The notes: a model not told the origin generated them from the letters alone. A DNA stretch of 64,000 bases from Bugulina stolonifera (GCA_935421135.1 OW285188.1:16717233-16781232); one strand, 5' to 3'; positions 1 to 12,864 are shown, counted from the first letter of the stretch. Numbers and translations are program-made.

Positions 1-371
1 TATATATTTATTTAGGAAAACGATAAATTTATTCGGCAGTGCTAAATTTTCAGTTGCTGTAATGTAGTGAAATTTAGCATCATATACTAGAAGATGGAGG
101 CGAGATCAACACCGTGTAGCTCTACAGAATCAGTTACTCGACACACAGCATCCACCATTCAAATAGCTCCAATTACTACAACATTCCATTACATACTATA
201 TGTATATATATATGTATATTATGCATATGTATATTAACAGCACAACTCATATACTGTACATGTGCCATCTAACAATCAAGTTTGCTAGATCAACATGACT
301 CTATCAGCAGCTGCCATATTGGATGAGGATATAGTAGTATATTATAATATAGTAGGGTGAGGGTGAGGTAC

Positions 372-462
372 CTTGAACAGGGGAACTCTTGCCACATACA
401 AGTGTAGAACTAATATCATCCAGCTCTACTCCTTTCAGCCTCTTCAACACACTGCACCTGCC
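372..462 (-). CDS. Tentative exon of an unrecognised minus-strand gene
   Basis: On the minus strand a 91-nt stretch is open in one frame only. It follows an acceptor-like TTTGTAG and ends at a donor-like CAAG|GTACCT. It would encode 30 residues containing LKRLKGVELDDISSTLVCG. I do not recognise the protein, and no neighbouring exon could be joined convincingly on either side; sequence towards position 1 meets stops soon. A chance open stretch of this length is quite possible, so this is a candidate only. Confidence 0.2.
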
Positions 463-597
463 CTACAAATGTTACAAGTCAATACATACAGTACATGGAC
501 ATACACAATTGTAGCTACTGAACGATATAAACACAAGTCTGGGTTGCAGTCTGAGTTGCGTGTAAAGGAGATGAGTCAGAGATAGACACTGCTGGAG

Positions 598-761
598 TTA
601 GGTGCAGAAGTGGAGAAATTTGAGATAGCCTTTGTTCTTCGCCAAAAATGAAGCAGGAGAAGTTGTCTTCTCTATATTTTGCTGGTTGACCGCCATTACC
701 CCAAACCCCAACCACAAACAAGGAACTAAGACTATCTAAATTTCTCCACTACTGCACCTAA
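598..761. mobile_element. MITE-like foldback element, about 164 bp
   Basis: The ends are imperfect inverted repeats of about 42 nt. The left arm (598-639) begins TTAGGTGCAGAAGTGGAGAA and the right arm (720-761) is its reverse complement with a few mismatches. There is no open frame inside, as expected for a non-autonomous DNA transposon. The interior carries the motif AGTTGTCTTCTCT at about 660-673, which recurs elsewhere in the window. A clear target-site duplication was not seen. Confidence 0.6.
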
Positions 762-1335
762 TTGGCACTGCTGACAGAAACCATGGACTAACCAGGGGGT
801 GGGGGGGGGGAGGGGGCTATTGGGCTCATCTGCTAATCTTGATGTAATTTTGGGAACAATATTAGTGTAACAAGAACTGCTAACAGCATGCTGCTGTCAG
901 CAGGTTGACCTCAGACCACCAACCAACACTGTCAACACAGAACTTGTTTGTTTGACTTCATATGAAACTACAATGATCAGGTAATCGCTAAAATAATAGC
1001 AACTGTGACAACCCTTACATTAACATGATGTATCAATGCATATAATTATGATACATGTATATTATAAATGTATAATTATAATAATATAATACAACATAAT
1101 TGTTATTCGGTTGCTGAAACATTATTATTCTGCAGTTATAACAGAACTATATTTAACTGAATACTTAGAATTCCAATGATGTATTCAATTCAAGTGTAAG
1201 TTTAATAATCAGTCTACAGGCATTATTAATCCAGTAACAGCATACTATATTATACAAGGTACTTTGATACACAGAATGATCTCAAGTCAAGGATAAGAAT
1301 CAAGGACAAGGTACGTAATTTTAGCAGAATAATAA

Positions 1336-1444
1336 TATATAAGGTATATAAGGTATATAAGGTATATAAGGTATATAAGGTATATAAGGTATATAAGGTA
1401 TATAAGGTATATAACGTATATAAGGTATATAACGTATATAAGGT
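1336..1444. repeat. 9-bp tandem repeat (TATAAGGTA)n
   Basis: About 12 near-identical copies of a 9-bp unit, with two copies changed to TATAACGTA. Because 9 is a multiple of 3, the minus strand reads as a Leu-Tyr-Thr repeat, which is not evidence for a gene. Confidence 0.9.
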
Positions 1445-2880
1445 AGTTAGCAATTTAATAATTTTATTACAAACCTAAAATTAACCATGACCATGAGTTG
1501 GAAGTAATATCAAGCAGGTAGGCATAGGTTTTATGGGTATAATGAATATTATACATAGTAAGTTTGCTATTGCTATTGTTTAATAATGTAAATTATATAA
1601 AATATTATGTATATTTGACCTATATAATAAAAACCCATGGACATACTGGGATATAGGTAATACATGTATAACTTATAATCTACATGTACATGTATGTAAT
1701 ACCCTCACTGCCATTCTACTATTATATAATATTTTGTACATAGTAACTGTTATGTTCTCAGGCTATTAGATATATATATATACATGTATTAGTAAAAGTA
1801 CCCACACTACATAATACATACAGATGTTCCATAAGATATGTTACATAATAGGTATTACATAATAGCACTAGCTACAATTGCATAAGCATATTGATTCATA
1901 TACTCCTCCCTTTTCCTATGCTAGACTCCACCAGAGCATGTTGGTATAATAAATGTATAATATAATAATTATACAACAGTAATAGAGTGAGACAGTTGAT
2001 GGAATGGAACCAATGTTCAGAAGGTGAAACCGAAGATGATGGTCAATGATGGTAACTAAGAGAGAAAGGAAGAAAGTGGGGCAGTCATGAAAGACATGAA
2101 AGAAAAATCGGTGAGTCAAAACAACTTGAAGTGATATTAATTACTATAATGTTTGCATGCTGAAATGAAAATTACGTTATATTACCAAGAGCATGCTACA
2201 TAGATGCAAGATTGATGTGACTAAGCAGGTACATAGGAAATAGAGACACAGTAGTAGTGCTTTAGTAAAACATGGCTGAGATACAGATATTATTATTCTA
2301 CAGCGTAATAAACGAAAAATAGCTTCTTACTAGCAAATATTTGCTTCTAAAGTTATGTTCTATTAATTCACGAAGGCTGCGAGTGCAATAAACCGTAATT
2401 ACTAAAAGTATGCTGGAATTACAACCATGAGAGAAGAATTTGAGGCCATTATAATTTAAATAAATAATGTACATCATGTAGTTAGTTGGTGCTGGTACAT
2501 CTTCTGTTTGGGTCACTAGAATATTGGTAATTCACCTGCAGTCTGTAAGCCTGTAATCTACAGATTGTCCAGCCTCTCTAGTACAACCACAACTACGGAG
2601 TTATGCTCTCATGACAATAAGTAGATGTTTGGTTTGTATGTTATGTAACCATTTTAAAAACCAAGGGTTGGTAAATGTACACCTGATATTACTATTTACA
2701 AGTGTATATAAGGTTATACTGCAATAGACTCTATTTATTTGGCTATATTTCTATGTTCTAAATATCCTTGCTAGAATAGTATGAGTATTTATATATTATA
2801 ATAATATAATATGATACATTGTTTATGTAATGCCCACTGCATGATGCATTTCATTGTGTTTTAAAGCTTTACTTACAACA
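1445..2880. other. AT-rich non-coding stretch
   Basis: No supported gene. Short open frames on both strands are at chance length. A purine-rich block at about 1989-2110 ends at a good donor consensus (TCG|GTGAGT) but could not be joined to flanking exons. A few copies of TACATGTA and short AT hairpins are present. Confidence 0.4.
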
Positions 2881-4350
2881 ATGAGAGAGTGTCTAATATG
2901 GCTGTCAAGTATGTTGAAAATTATATTTTTTGTTTTCTAACCAAGAGTTGGTTATACTTACAGATATATAGCAGAAGTGCACAATCAACAGCTATAAATA
3001 TGTAGGCTATATAGGCTATGAGGATGTGGAATGAACTGGACTAGGACCATGCTGATACTACAGGCTTAGCCTGTACTCTTGTACTTACAATCAATACTAA
3101 ATAATATGTACTACAGAGCAGCAGTCTAATTTGGATGAAGGTGAAGCTAAAGGGTGAGAAAGTTATCAATCTAATAGTTACTGTTGATGCAGCACATGGA
3201 CCTACTCTGTACACACATGTGTATACAGTGGTGTAGATGTATTATACATGTATATAGTCACTAAAATACAATATTACATAATAATACACATGTACAGGGT
3301 TAGGCTATGGTCATATTGTACATTCTACATGTGGCCAATGGTCAAACACATTTTGTAAATAAGCCAGCAGTTAAGAGAAATCTGGACATGGAAGAGAGAG
3401 TTTCAAGATGGTGTACTAAGATGACTGCTGCTCCAAGGTAGGCTGAAATAACTGTAAACATGTAAACTTTGTGTGTAAGTGACTCGTTATATGATTGCAT
3501 TATGCTACAATATAGAATCTATATAATTATGTAAGTACAGTCCACTTTCTGGGCAATATGTACGCTAAAATTGTACAGTGTTATAATATGCATTTACAAT
3601 CCATTATAGCGATAACATAATATATTTATGATAGCATCATATAAAACTTAAAAGTAATCTACAAACGGTGCACTTGCTTCGTCGGCTAGTCAATATCAGT
3701 GTCGCTCGGCACCGGGTGCTAGTAGGAGCCCAGAGTCGTTGAGTGTAAGAGCTGCGTAACCTGAAGCACGAGGGGCGTCATTTTAGGCCTGCATCGCCGA
3801 ATCACAACAATCAGAACTTTCTTCCGCCTGTTGGGATTAGTTATAGCACCAATACGGCGCGTCCCATGCTTCCAGTTGTGCTACTCTCCAGTCAATTACT
3901 CAACATAATATTTTTCATGACAGTCTACATCGTGAAAGTACGAACTCCAAAATTATTATTTTAAATCAATGACAATAGAGAGAAACGCCAAGTCGTCGGG
4001 TGCCATTGACGGTGCGCAAGATTTTTATTTCGTCGATAACTCCATCCGTGCGTATGAGTTACATAGTTATACAATATAACAATGCTGATGTTTTGGAGAG
4101 ATTACCAAAATTTAAAATGTTTACAGCAATTGATTATTAAAAATGGTATTGTGCTAGATTTTATTCCCCTAATTCCGTGCTATTTACTGTACTATTTGTA
4201 TAACATACATACACTGTAGGTGTCAAACTAATCCATAAATATTGTTATTATTGCAGCCAGAACAACTTACAGAACAGCAGGGTGAAAGGTACGGGAAGAG
4301 CTGTAGAGAATAACAGAATCACCAGAAAAAATAAGATGGCAACAGATCAG
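2881..4350 (+). CDS. Tentative multi-exon ORF leading into the 20-bp array
   Basis: Four short plus-strand segments can be chained with consistent phase: 2881-2908 (ATG start, donor GTATGT), 3117-3140 (donor GTGAAG), 3371-3437 (donor GTAGGC) and from 4257 (acceptor TTATTGCAG). The third reads KRNLDMEERVSRWCTKMTAA and the fourth NNLQNSRVKGTGRAVENN, and the frame then runs without a stop into the tandem array at 4350. I do not recognise the product. Each join has alternatives and the exons are tiny, so the chain may be coincidence. If real, the array would be partly translated or would lie in the 3' part of the transcript. Confidence 0.18.
3650..4060. other. GC- and CpG-richer island
   Basis: This stretch of about 400 bp has visibly more G, C and CpG than the AT-rich DNA around it. 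On the minus strand a short open segment follows an acceptor-like CCCAACAG at about 3825, but no complete exon could be defended. It could be a promoter region, a decayed coding sequence or the remnant of an insertion. Confidence 0.35.
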
Positions 4351-6200
4351 TTGTACAGAGATATACAGAGTGGTACAGAGATATACAGAGTGGTACAGAT
4401 ATATGTGGAGTGGTACAGAGATATACAGAGTGGTACAGAGATATACAGAGTGGTACAGAGATATACAGAGTGGTACAGAGATATACAGAGTGGTACAGAG
4501 ATATACAGAGTTGTACAGAGATACACAGAGTGGTACAGAGATATACAGAGTGGTACAGAGATATACAGAGTTGTACAGAGATATACAGAGTGGTACAGAG
4601 ATATACAGAGTGGTACAGAGATATACAGAGTGGTACCGGGATATACAGAGTGGTACAGAGATATACAGAGTGGTGCAGAGATGTACGGAGTGGTACAGAG
4701 ATATACAGAGTTGTACAGAGATATACAAAGTGGTACAGAGATATATGGAGTGGTACAGAGATGTACGGAGTGGTACAGAGATATACAGAGTTGTACAGAG
4801 ATATACGGAGTGGTATAGAGATATACGGAGTGGTACAGAGATATACAGAGTGGTACAGAGATATACGGAGTGGTACAGAGATATACAGAGTGGTACACAG
4901 ATATACAGAGTGGTACAGAGATATACAGAGTGGTACAGAGATATACAGAGTGGTATAGAGATATGCAGAGTGGTACAGAGATATACAGAGTGGTACAGAG
5001 ATATACAGAGTGGTACAGAGATATACAGAGTGGTACAGAGATATACAGAGTGGTACCGGGATATACAGAGTGGTACAGAGATATACAGAGTGGTACAGAG
5101 ATGTACGGAGTGGTACAGAGATATACAGAGTTGTACAGAGATATACAAAGTGGTACAGAGATATATGGAGTGGTACAGAGATGTACGGAGTGGTACAGAG
5201 ATATACAGAGTTGTACAGAGATATACAGAGTGGTACAGAGATATACGGAGTGGTATAGAGATATACGGAGTGGTACAGAGATATACAGAGTGGTACAGAG
5301 ATATACGGAGTGGTACAGAGATATACAGAGTGGTACACAGATATACAGAGTGGTACAGAGATATACAGAGTGGTACAGAGATATACAGAGTGGTATAGAG
5401 ATATGCAGAGTGGTACAGAGATATACAGAGTGGTACAGAGATATACAGAGTGGTACAGAGATATACAGAATGGTACAGAGATATACAGAGTTGTACAGAG
5501 ATATACAGAGTGGTACAGAGATATACAGAGTTGTACAGAGATATACAGAGTTGTACAGATATATACAGAGTGGTACAGAGATATACAGAGTGGTACAGAG
5601 ATATACGGAGTTGTGTAGAGATATACGGAGTGGTACAGAGATATACAGAGTTGTACAGAGATACACAGAGTGGTACAGAGATATACAGAGTGGTACAGAG
5701 ATACACAGAGTGGTACAGAGATATACAGAGTGGTACAGAGATATACAGAGTTGTACAGAGATATACAGAGTGGTACAGAGATATACAGAGTGGTACAGAG
5801 ATATACAGAGTGGTACAGAGATATACAGAGTGGTACAGAGATATACAGAGTGGTACAGAGATATACAGAGTGGTACAGAGATATGCAGAGTGGTACAGAG
5901 ATATACAGAGTTGTACAGATATATACAGAGTGGTACAGAGATATACAGAGTGGTACAGAGATATACGGAGTTGTGCAGAGATGCACAGAGTGGTACAGAG
6001 ATATACAGAGTGGTACAGAGATATACAGAGTGGTACAGAGATATACAGAGATATACAGAGATATACGGAGTTGTACAGAGATATACAGAGTTGCATAGAG
6101 ATATACAGGGTGGTACAGGAGATGTACAGGGCGGTACAGAAATATACAAAGTTCTAAAGAGATGTACAGAGTTGTACAGAGTAAACCGAGTTGTACAGAG
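4351..6200. repeat. 20-bp minisatellite array, about 90 copies
   Basis: The unit is close to ATACAGAGTGGTACAGAGAT, repeated head to tail for about 1.85 kb, with point variants such as TTGTACAG, TACGGAG, ACCGGG and TATAGAG. The order of variants repeats: a block from about 4621 recurs at about 5041, with the offset growing from 420 to 440 through one inserted unit, and the run at about 5551-5640 recurs at about 5911-6000 (offset 360). The array therefore grew partly by duplication of multi-unit blocks. Since 20 is not a multiple of 3, all three frames of a strand read the same 20-residue cycle. The unit has no stop on either strand, so several long frames overlap here. They are a consequence of the repeat and not evidence for proteins. 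The 3' end degenerates into CNBD2's downstream flank. Confidence 0.95.
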
Positions 6201-6328
6201 ATGTATAATTTTATTCCCCAATCCAATTTTCTTAAACTGAGAAATGATGTATTACTACATGTATATGTAGCTCCAGTTATTTTATTTTATTGCTTCTTAC
6301 GAATTACATTACAATATGGCATTAAAAT

Positions 6329-6334
6329 TTTATT
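6329..6334 (-). promoter_or_regulatory. Candidate polyadenylation signal for the CNBD2-like gene
   Basis: AATAAA on the minus strand, about 16 nt past the predicted stop codon of the CNBD2-like gene, in an AT-rich stretch just before the tandem array begins. Confidence 0.45.
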
Positions 6335-6349
6335 TTTAAACTTATATTT

Positions 6350-9300
6350 TTAGAATGGCAGAGAGATGAAACATGAACTATGATCTACAAGTTCCCTAGG
6401 TCTGTATTTTACTGGCAAAAGTCTGCTTACATAGTACAATATTGTACCAATATACATTCGTAGCTTTTACCTCGTAATCTCTCCAATACATCGATTAACA
6501 AACCGTCTGCATCCGGCTGACTAGGTATGCCCGCGATTAAAACTTTCCACTCAGATTTTGCAACCAATCGCAAAGTCACCGTGTGCCGATACCCGCGCAA
6601 GTTACTTGGATGGTTCCTACATTATGTTCAATATTCCAGTTGTAACCCCCATTGATCTCAACTAGTTCTGCTAACAGATCACAATCCATGTAAATGAGTA
6701 CATGGATGACAAGCTGCAAACGATTATTGTGAGTGAGTCATGAAACCAGGATTTTAAAATAAAAAATAATCATTATTATTTTCCTTATTTAAAAATGCAA
6801 ATTGAATATGAATATAACCGACTAGATGAGATGCACTCACTGACTTAACGATGTAGATCCAATCGTTGTTCTTGCTGTCACTAACAATAACAGTACCTTT
6901 CTTATAATAGGTTGATATTGCCCTCTTAGCCCCGCTGGATTGGAGCAGCTCCAAGGGCCAATCTTTCATGAAACTCAGTGACCTGCAGAATATCATGCAA
7001 GTTTATAACATGTAAAATGAAACAGATTTGTGTTGGTTGAAGAAATGTTTGTATCAAAGTCTAATACATGTATATACTTTGCATTATACAGGCTATCACA
7101 AGATTGAGTACCATGAACTCTTCAGATTACTTTTTGTAACATGGATATACAAGTACTAAAGACTCGAGTTGAAACGTTCTAGTTGGTGATGGCATCCGTG
7201 AGATATGACTAAACTTCATATGGTAAGGAAATCGGACCAGTTACCCTTACATGTCTGGTCACATCAGACGATGCTGCCGAGATGTATTATGGCATAGTGA
7301 AAGGAAGCAGGTTTGGAAGACATGATATGGTATGTGTATCAACTATGAAATTGGAAGTAAGCTTGGTGCCAGCTTTTTCACGTGAGACAACAATCTTCCA
7401 GTCACTTTACAAACTTATAAAAGTGTTTCTGCTCTACAAAGATGGTTATTGTTTTAGTACTTTGGTTTAACAACACTGAGTTGATGTCAGCGATCAAAAG
7501 CTAGGCACAAATTGCTCCTGCTGCAACATCTGCATTTAGAGAGACATGATATACAAAACATTGACACACAAGTACTAAACATGATGGAGATGGGGTAAGA
7601 TGATGTCATAGTACTCACTCTAGGAAAGTATCTTTGCTATTCCTCAGTCCACCAGATATAAATATCTCAGCAAAGTCCTGTAAAAGAGTCACACAGAAGT
7701 GTCATGATCAACTACACCAACAATGAGTTATATTTTCTAAACGATGTTCAATGATACGATAGTAATGGCTGTAGTTTACTTTATGAGGATTGTGTGCTTT
7801 TGACAATGTGTACAAATATAGGGGGAAATAATTCCAAACTAGATGTTGTACAGCAGCAAAAGCTTGTTGAGTGAATAAAAAGCAAGTATTGATACTAAAA
7901 TATTTTATCACTAGAGAAGCTGAAGTTGTCATTACACTATTTAGTAAGATTACGTTGAAACATTGTGCCAATCCATCAGTGTTTACCACATAACACCAGT
8001 AGGAGCTGCCATAGAGGTTACTGACCATCATAAGAAGTTGTGCTCTCTCATTTGATTGTTAAGAGTGGACAACTTCCCCTAATCAACGGCTTATGAGTAT
8101 GCGAATAGTGAAATGCTGAAGTATAATAACATTACAGTCTCTCAGTTACCTCATCCTTGAGCACTAGGAGTTCTATAAACTCTTTGGATATGGCTGTACA
8201 CTCTCTGGCATCTCCATTCATCAAACACATATCACCAAAACTGTCTCCACGACTCACAAACTTGACTGTTTTAGACTGTGTTGCTGTCTGATCCAGCGAG
8301 GTCATCACAGCTACAAGTGTCCATATTGTCATCATAATAATATTGTACTCAGTAACACTACTGCATTGTATGTAACGAACCCACCTAAAATACAAAGTGA
8401 ACGTAAGTGCAGCCCATGGTACTGATTATTGGTTCTATTAACCTACAGCAGCTAACCATCCGTGTTTCAAGGTTTGCCATTTCTGACCTACAGGTATGTT
8501 GGATGTGGCTAAAGTTTTAGCTTTTAAATGGAGGTCAACAAGCATGAACACGGGTGAGTGCATGCCGTCCCATCTTGCTCTAAGGTTCTAGGAGTATTAT
8601 GCTGTCTAGGTCTGCACCGACTGTACTACTTCTGATCACCCTGGTCTTGCCTACAATCTCACACCATGAGTGAACTATGATGTGGGAACTCACCTGATCC
8701 AGAGAGCACGTAGAAGTAGCAGTAGGCCACATGTCCTTCCCTTACTATAACTCTCTTAGCATCATACCATTCGTACCACGCCCTCTGCGCTATCATCCTC
8801 TGCATGCTCATTGGATACTCCGCTAACGTGTTGTAGGACGCCATAAACACTATCAACTGAAATAACAGCAGATATCATAGATTTCATACACTTCTATTAC
8901 AGTCTGTGTACTCATGTACATGTATATGTTGTTACGGCCGAGCATAGCAACGCGTACAGACGTACCATCTATGACATATACATGTAGGAGACACAGTAGA
9001 TACTACATCAAGACAGTCAAGAAACGTAATATTCTATACAGAGTTTATGATTTGTATTGACCACTCCAAATAAAGATGTTGATATACTTTGGATAACACC
9101 CGCCCTAACTATTGTTTTTTCCTCCAATAGAGTGAAAAAGAGAAGATAACTTTCAAACTATAATATATTATCTCAATCCTCTTGTAATGACTATGGGGTA
9201 ATGTTGATATACAACCATACAAGAGATCAAACTTCGCAAAATAGAACACTTGAACACTTGATAATGTGGTTAACAATGTATGAATTCCTCCAGCTACTTA

Positions 9301-11400
9301 TATATTCCAATAAGTATGTCAAAAGAGTCTCAGAAGCCGTTGACTCCCTCAAATGTTGTTATTGTTTCTCACCCATCAAGTTATGGTAGTCTGTTAACGA
9401 AAGCTATAGTTATGAACTCCACGAAAAATGTAAGATTGTGTTCATTTATAAGGTATACCTGTGGTCATTTATAAGGACTGTACCTGTGGTCATTTATAAG
9501 GTATACCTGTGGCCATTTATAAGGTATAACTTACAGAATGGATGTCTTCATCTGTTCTCATAGTTGGGTGTTTAGACAGAATTCTCTTTACATCTGAGCT
9601 AACGGTTGACTACAATATTATCATGTTACATTGAGTTAACAGTATTCCATTAGTAAGTCAAAAGACATGATGTATATGTATATAGATACATGTATGTATA
9701 TGCAATGTACATTGTGTAGAGCTATAAACTATCTACACCTAGTTAATAGACACAGTCAACTTCTCAAGACCTGATAATATAATGTTGGGTATTAAGTTGT
9801 ACAAGTATGTATATACATGTACATGACATAACAATAATGTATTATATAACTTAATACACAACACTGTACTCTAATACTAACATAGCAGAAATTCACTAGT
9901 ATACATGGCCATTATAACAAGCTAACCTAGGGGTGATATTGTACAAATGTTAAGCCAAGGCCTGGTCTCATTAGCTTCTGCATCACCACTGGTCATCTTC
10001 CCCCAACTGACCTGGTGAGTATTGGTCAATCACCTGGCCAGATAATACTGAATATCACTTTTCTAACAAAGAGAAGAACTCTATTTTATCTGCTACCTGT
10101 TTCTTCGCTTTGAAATGGCCGACATTGAAGAGTAGTTCAGAATCTTCCACAGGAGTCTTGACCAATGAGTCCAAACCTCTAAACGTCTGCAGTATCTCAT
10201 CAACTCTGAAACATGACTGAGATATCGAACACAGCACTCCTGGACAAGAAGCATTTACACAGGCTGTCTAGCATTATAGTTATACATGTATTAGTATGAC
10301 ATATCCAATAGATTCAATACGATTCTAATAAAAAAACATCTACATGTACAATAAACTATTTCACCTGCAGCTTTAGACCTACATGTTGTATCAAATACAC
10401 ACAGTACAGGGTTGGAACTTGCAGGCTATCCCGGAAACCTGTTATTAATAGAAGTAGTGGAGATAATTGATCACCTGCCCTTGTGGAACATCCATATTCT
10501 TTTGAAGGCTAAGAATACTCTCACTAACCCTTTGAATTTTCTTCTCAACTTATATCTATCCTGAAACAAAGTAAAATAGAACTGGAGATACTATATTTAG
10601 TACAGGAGGCCACTTGAGTGGGAAATTCCCATTAAGAATTTGGCAATGTTTCAAGTTCACAGCTCCACACAGGATGTATGGTGGGGATTAATACTACAAC
10701 TATTTAAGGTATTAGGAAATTCAAAATTGTGTTTTATGAGCCAAGAAATCACCATTCATCATCTCAGCAAAGATTTAGAAAAAAAGGCTAATCACAGTAT
10801 TTAGCAAATAATACATACATGTATGTATAGAACAGGAAATATGTAGATGGCTGAGCAGTGAGTAAGCTGCTATTACAAATGTCAATGTTCAAACTTCGAT
10901 TGTAGTAAATCGATGCATTTCCTGGAGCCAGTGGTTGCAATTATGAACAAACAGTTTTAGAATCATTGAATTCATCAGTGTTACAACTCTCTTGAACTGA
11001 CCTCCTGAGTGAGAATCCTGGGCGTTACTGAAGCTGCTAGTCTAGCAGGATTATTGGAGGCGTTAATGGCAAGGTGTGTTGAACGTCTCCTTTTCAATCT
11101 TCGTTGTATAGCCTTCTCTCTCTCTCCAAAAGAAGCGTGGGAAGTGAGGAGGGGCTTATGGTGATACTCCGGTAATGTTGCTAATGTGTGTTGTTGGCTA
11201 GGTTTAGTGTAGTAAGCAGCACCGTTGCAGTGTGCGTTACTTGACTTGGCTAATTCCTTTTTTGTTTGTTCAGAACAGAATTTCTCCTCCAAAGTATCTA
11301 ACATATAATTGTGCTTGCCAGTGTTATGGAATGCTCCAAGCTTTTGCACCTTTTGAGCTGCGTACTTCCATCGTCCATGGCCAGTTTGATTTTGCGCCAT
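6350..11400 (-). CDS. CNBD2: Cyclic-nucleotide-binding-domain protein, CNBD2-like
   Basis: Predicted coding exons on the minus strand: 11400-11002, 10560-10475, 10205-10097, 9609-9535, 8856-8694, 8310-8150, 7677-7619, 6982-6841, possibly 6713-6676, then 6616-6471 and 6411-6350 (TGCCATTCTAA end). All joins keep phase, giving about 479 residues. A basic N-terminal part (DRYKLRRKFKGLVRVFLAFK) precedes a cyclic-nucleotide-binding fold: KRVIVREGHVAYCYFYVLSG, then the phosphate-cassette region GDSFGDMCLMNGDARECTA. A second related stretch reads YYKKGTVIVSDSKNNDWIYI. In the cassette the usual Glu is Asp, and the residues around the conserved Arg are atypical (ARECT rather than PRAAT). Mammalian CNBD2 binds cAMP and is needed for sperm development. 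The domain call is firm and the CNBD2 name likely. The exon at 6713-6676 and its weak donor are the least certain part; a GTCAGT donor inside the preceding exon could bypass it. Confidence 0.8.
9451..9530. repeat. About 27-bp tandem repeat beside a splice donor
   Basis: Three to four copies of a unit containing CATTTATAAGGTATACCTG, lying in a CNBD2 intron and directly abutting the donor of the exon at 9609-9535. Confidence 0.8.
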
Positions 11401-11405
11401 AATTA

Positions 11406-11905
11406 CCTGTTGAACACAATCAGACTAGTACAGTCCACCAAGTCCTAATCATAGGAACTATGCAATGTATATGGCTTGTAGTGCAAATATACATAATTAA
11501 GTTACATTTAAATTAGTGGTAAGACGAAATAGGAAACCGTGAAATAATCGGCAAGTAAACTGTAGTACTAGGCTGTGTTATACTGCTGTACATGATGTCC
11601 TCAACATTGAAAAAATACATAATATATGGTTAAAGTCTAGTTTTTTTTCATATTAAAGTAAATCCGTAAAAATTCAACTGCAGACCTAATGTAAATGTGT
11701 TTGTATATAGTATTGTCTATACAATATATACATAGTACATCTATGTAGCATGACTGTGAACTGTGATGTCATGCTATAATTTTACTAATTACTAAAATAT
11801 AACTATTTTACAAAATTAGCGACAATCTAAGCACTCACGAACTCACCTGTCCTTTAGCTAGGAAGATGATAAAATTGGATACATTTGTATCAACATTGAG
11901 CTACT
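11406..11905 (-). promoter_or_regulatory. 5' UTR intron and leader region of the CNBD2-like gene
   Basis: Minus-strand sequence ending at 11847 carries a strong donor (GACAG|GTGAGT). A matching acceptor (TTCAACAG) lies at about 11407, six nucleotides before the CNBD2 start codon. The segment upstream of the donor has stops in frame, so it is best read as a non-coding first exon; its 5' limit is not visible. Confidence 0.5.
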
Positions 11906-12864
11906 CTTAATCAGCATGAAGATGAGCAAGGGGACACCAAATCAATAATCTCAGTGCTTCTCAAACACACACACAACTAATATATCCAATATGATGTTTG
12001 GGATGGATAGACAAGACCAATAGCAGCTATTAATTGAACATTAATTGATCCACGATTAATTACCCTATTGATTTTAGGAAGAGCAAACACATTAGATTAC
12101 TGAGAGAGGGGTGAACATTTTGTTGACATGAGATAGGTGCGCAGCTATTGACTAGGCTTTTCATTAGGTTTCTACTGTTCTAAAAAGGCATGGATACTTC
12201 AATATTTTATTGTTTTATAGGACCAAGCAGCAAATCTTGATTTTCTGCAGCTATTGAGTGTAGTGCCTGGGTTAATTTTTTATAGAAACTAGTTTGGTAA
12301 CATTTCTACACTTATGAGCATTTTTGCTCCATAAAAGATATAAAAATATAGTTGTTGTTTTCACCGTTTTTATTAGTATTAGTTTATATGATGACACAGA
12401 CTATTGAGTTTTAATAGCAATTCGGCTTTGCCATAATACATCCTATCCACATATAGTTGATCATTTGATCGTTCATCAACTCAATTCATAAATATGATAA
12501 TACAGATGTAACATATTTCTACTTAAATAACATGGCTGATGAAGCGGTAAAATCCAAAAATAGATTCTAGGGATGGGCTATCCACTTGCTGCTCTTTTGA
12601 ATAGGATATGGATGATCCTATCACCACAAGTCATGATGACAAGTATATTATATATACCATTAGGTACCAGCTACTGCTAATGCTGTACTTTGGTTTTACT
12701 TGAGCCATGTAATGACACATTAATTATTATATTACACAAAAATCCTGTGGAAAGATTCATTTCTTTGCTGTCGAACATTGGATCAACATCTTCAAATTGT
12801 TCATCCCCTGCCTTCAGTATATTTAGGACTTTGAACGATAATTGAAAAACCTGCAAGTAAAGTC
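11906..12864. other. Divergent intergenic region, CNBD2 / peroxidase
   Basis: About 1 kb of AT-rich DNA between the two head-to-head genes. No coding signal was found. It must hold the peroxidase promoter and possibly that of CNBD2, but no specific element stands out. Confidence 0.4.

Noticed and set aside
790..818. G-run as a regulatory G-quadruplex
   Set aside because: A G-rich tract is present but there is no gene context to support a role.
4351..6200. CRISPR array
   Set aside because: Units are directly tandem with no unique spacers, and the genome is eukaryotic.
4267..6240. Very long open frames (600 or more codons) on both strands
   Set aside because: They follow from a stop-free 20-bp repeat unit read in every frame; the peptides are 20-residue echoes with no domain or splice support.
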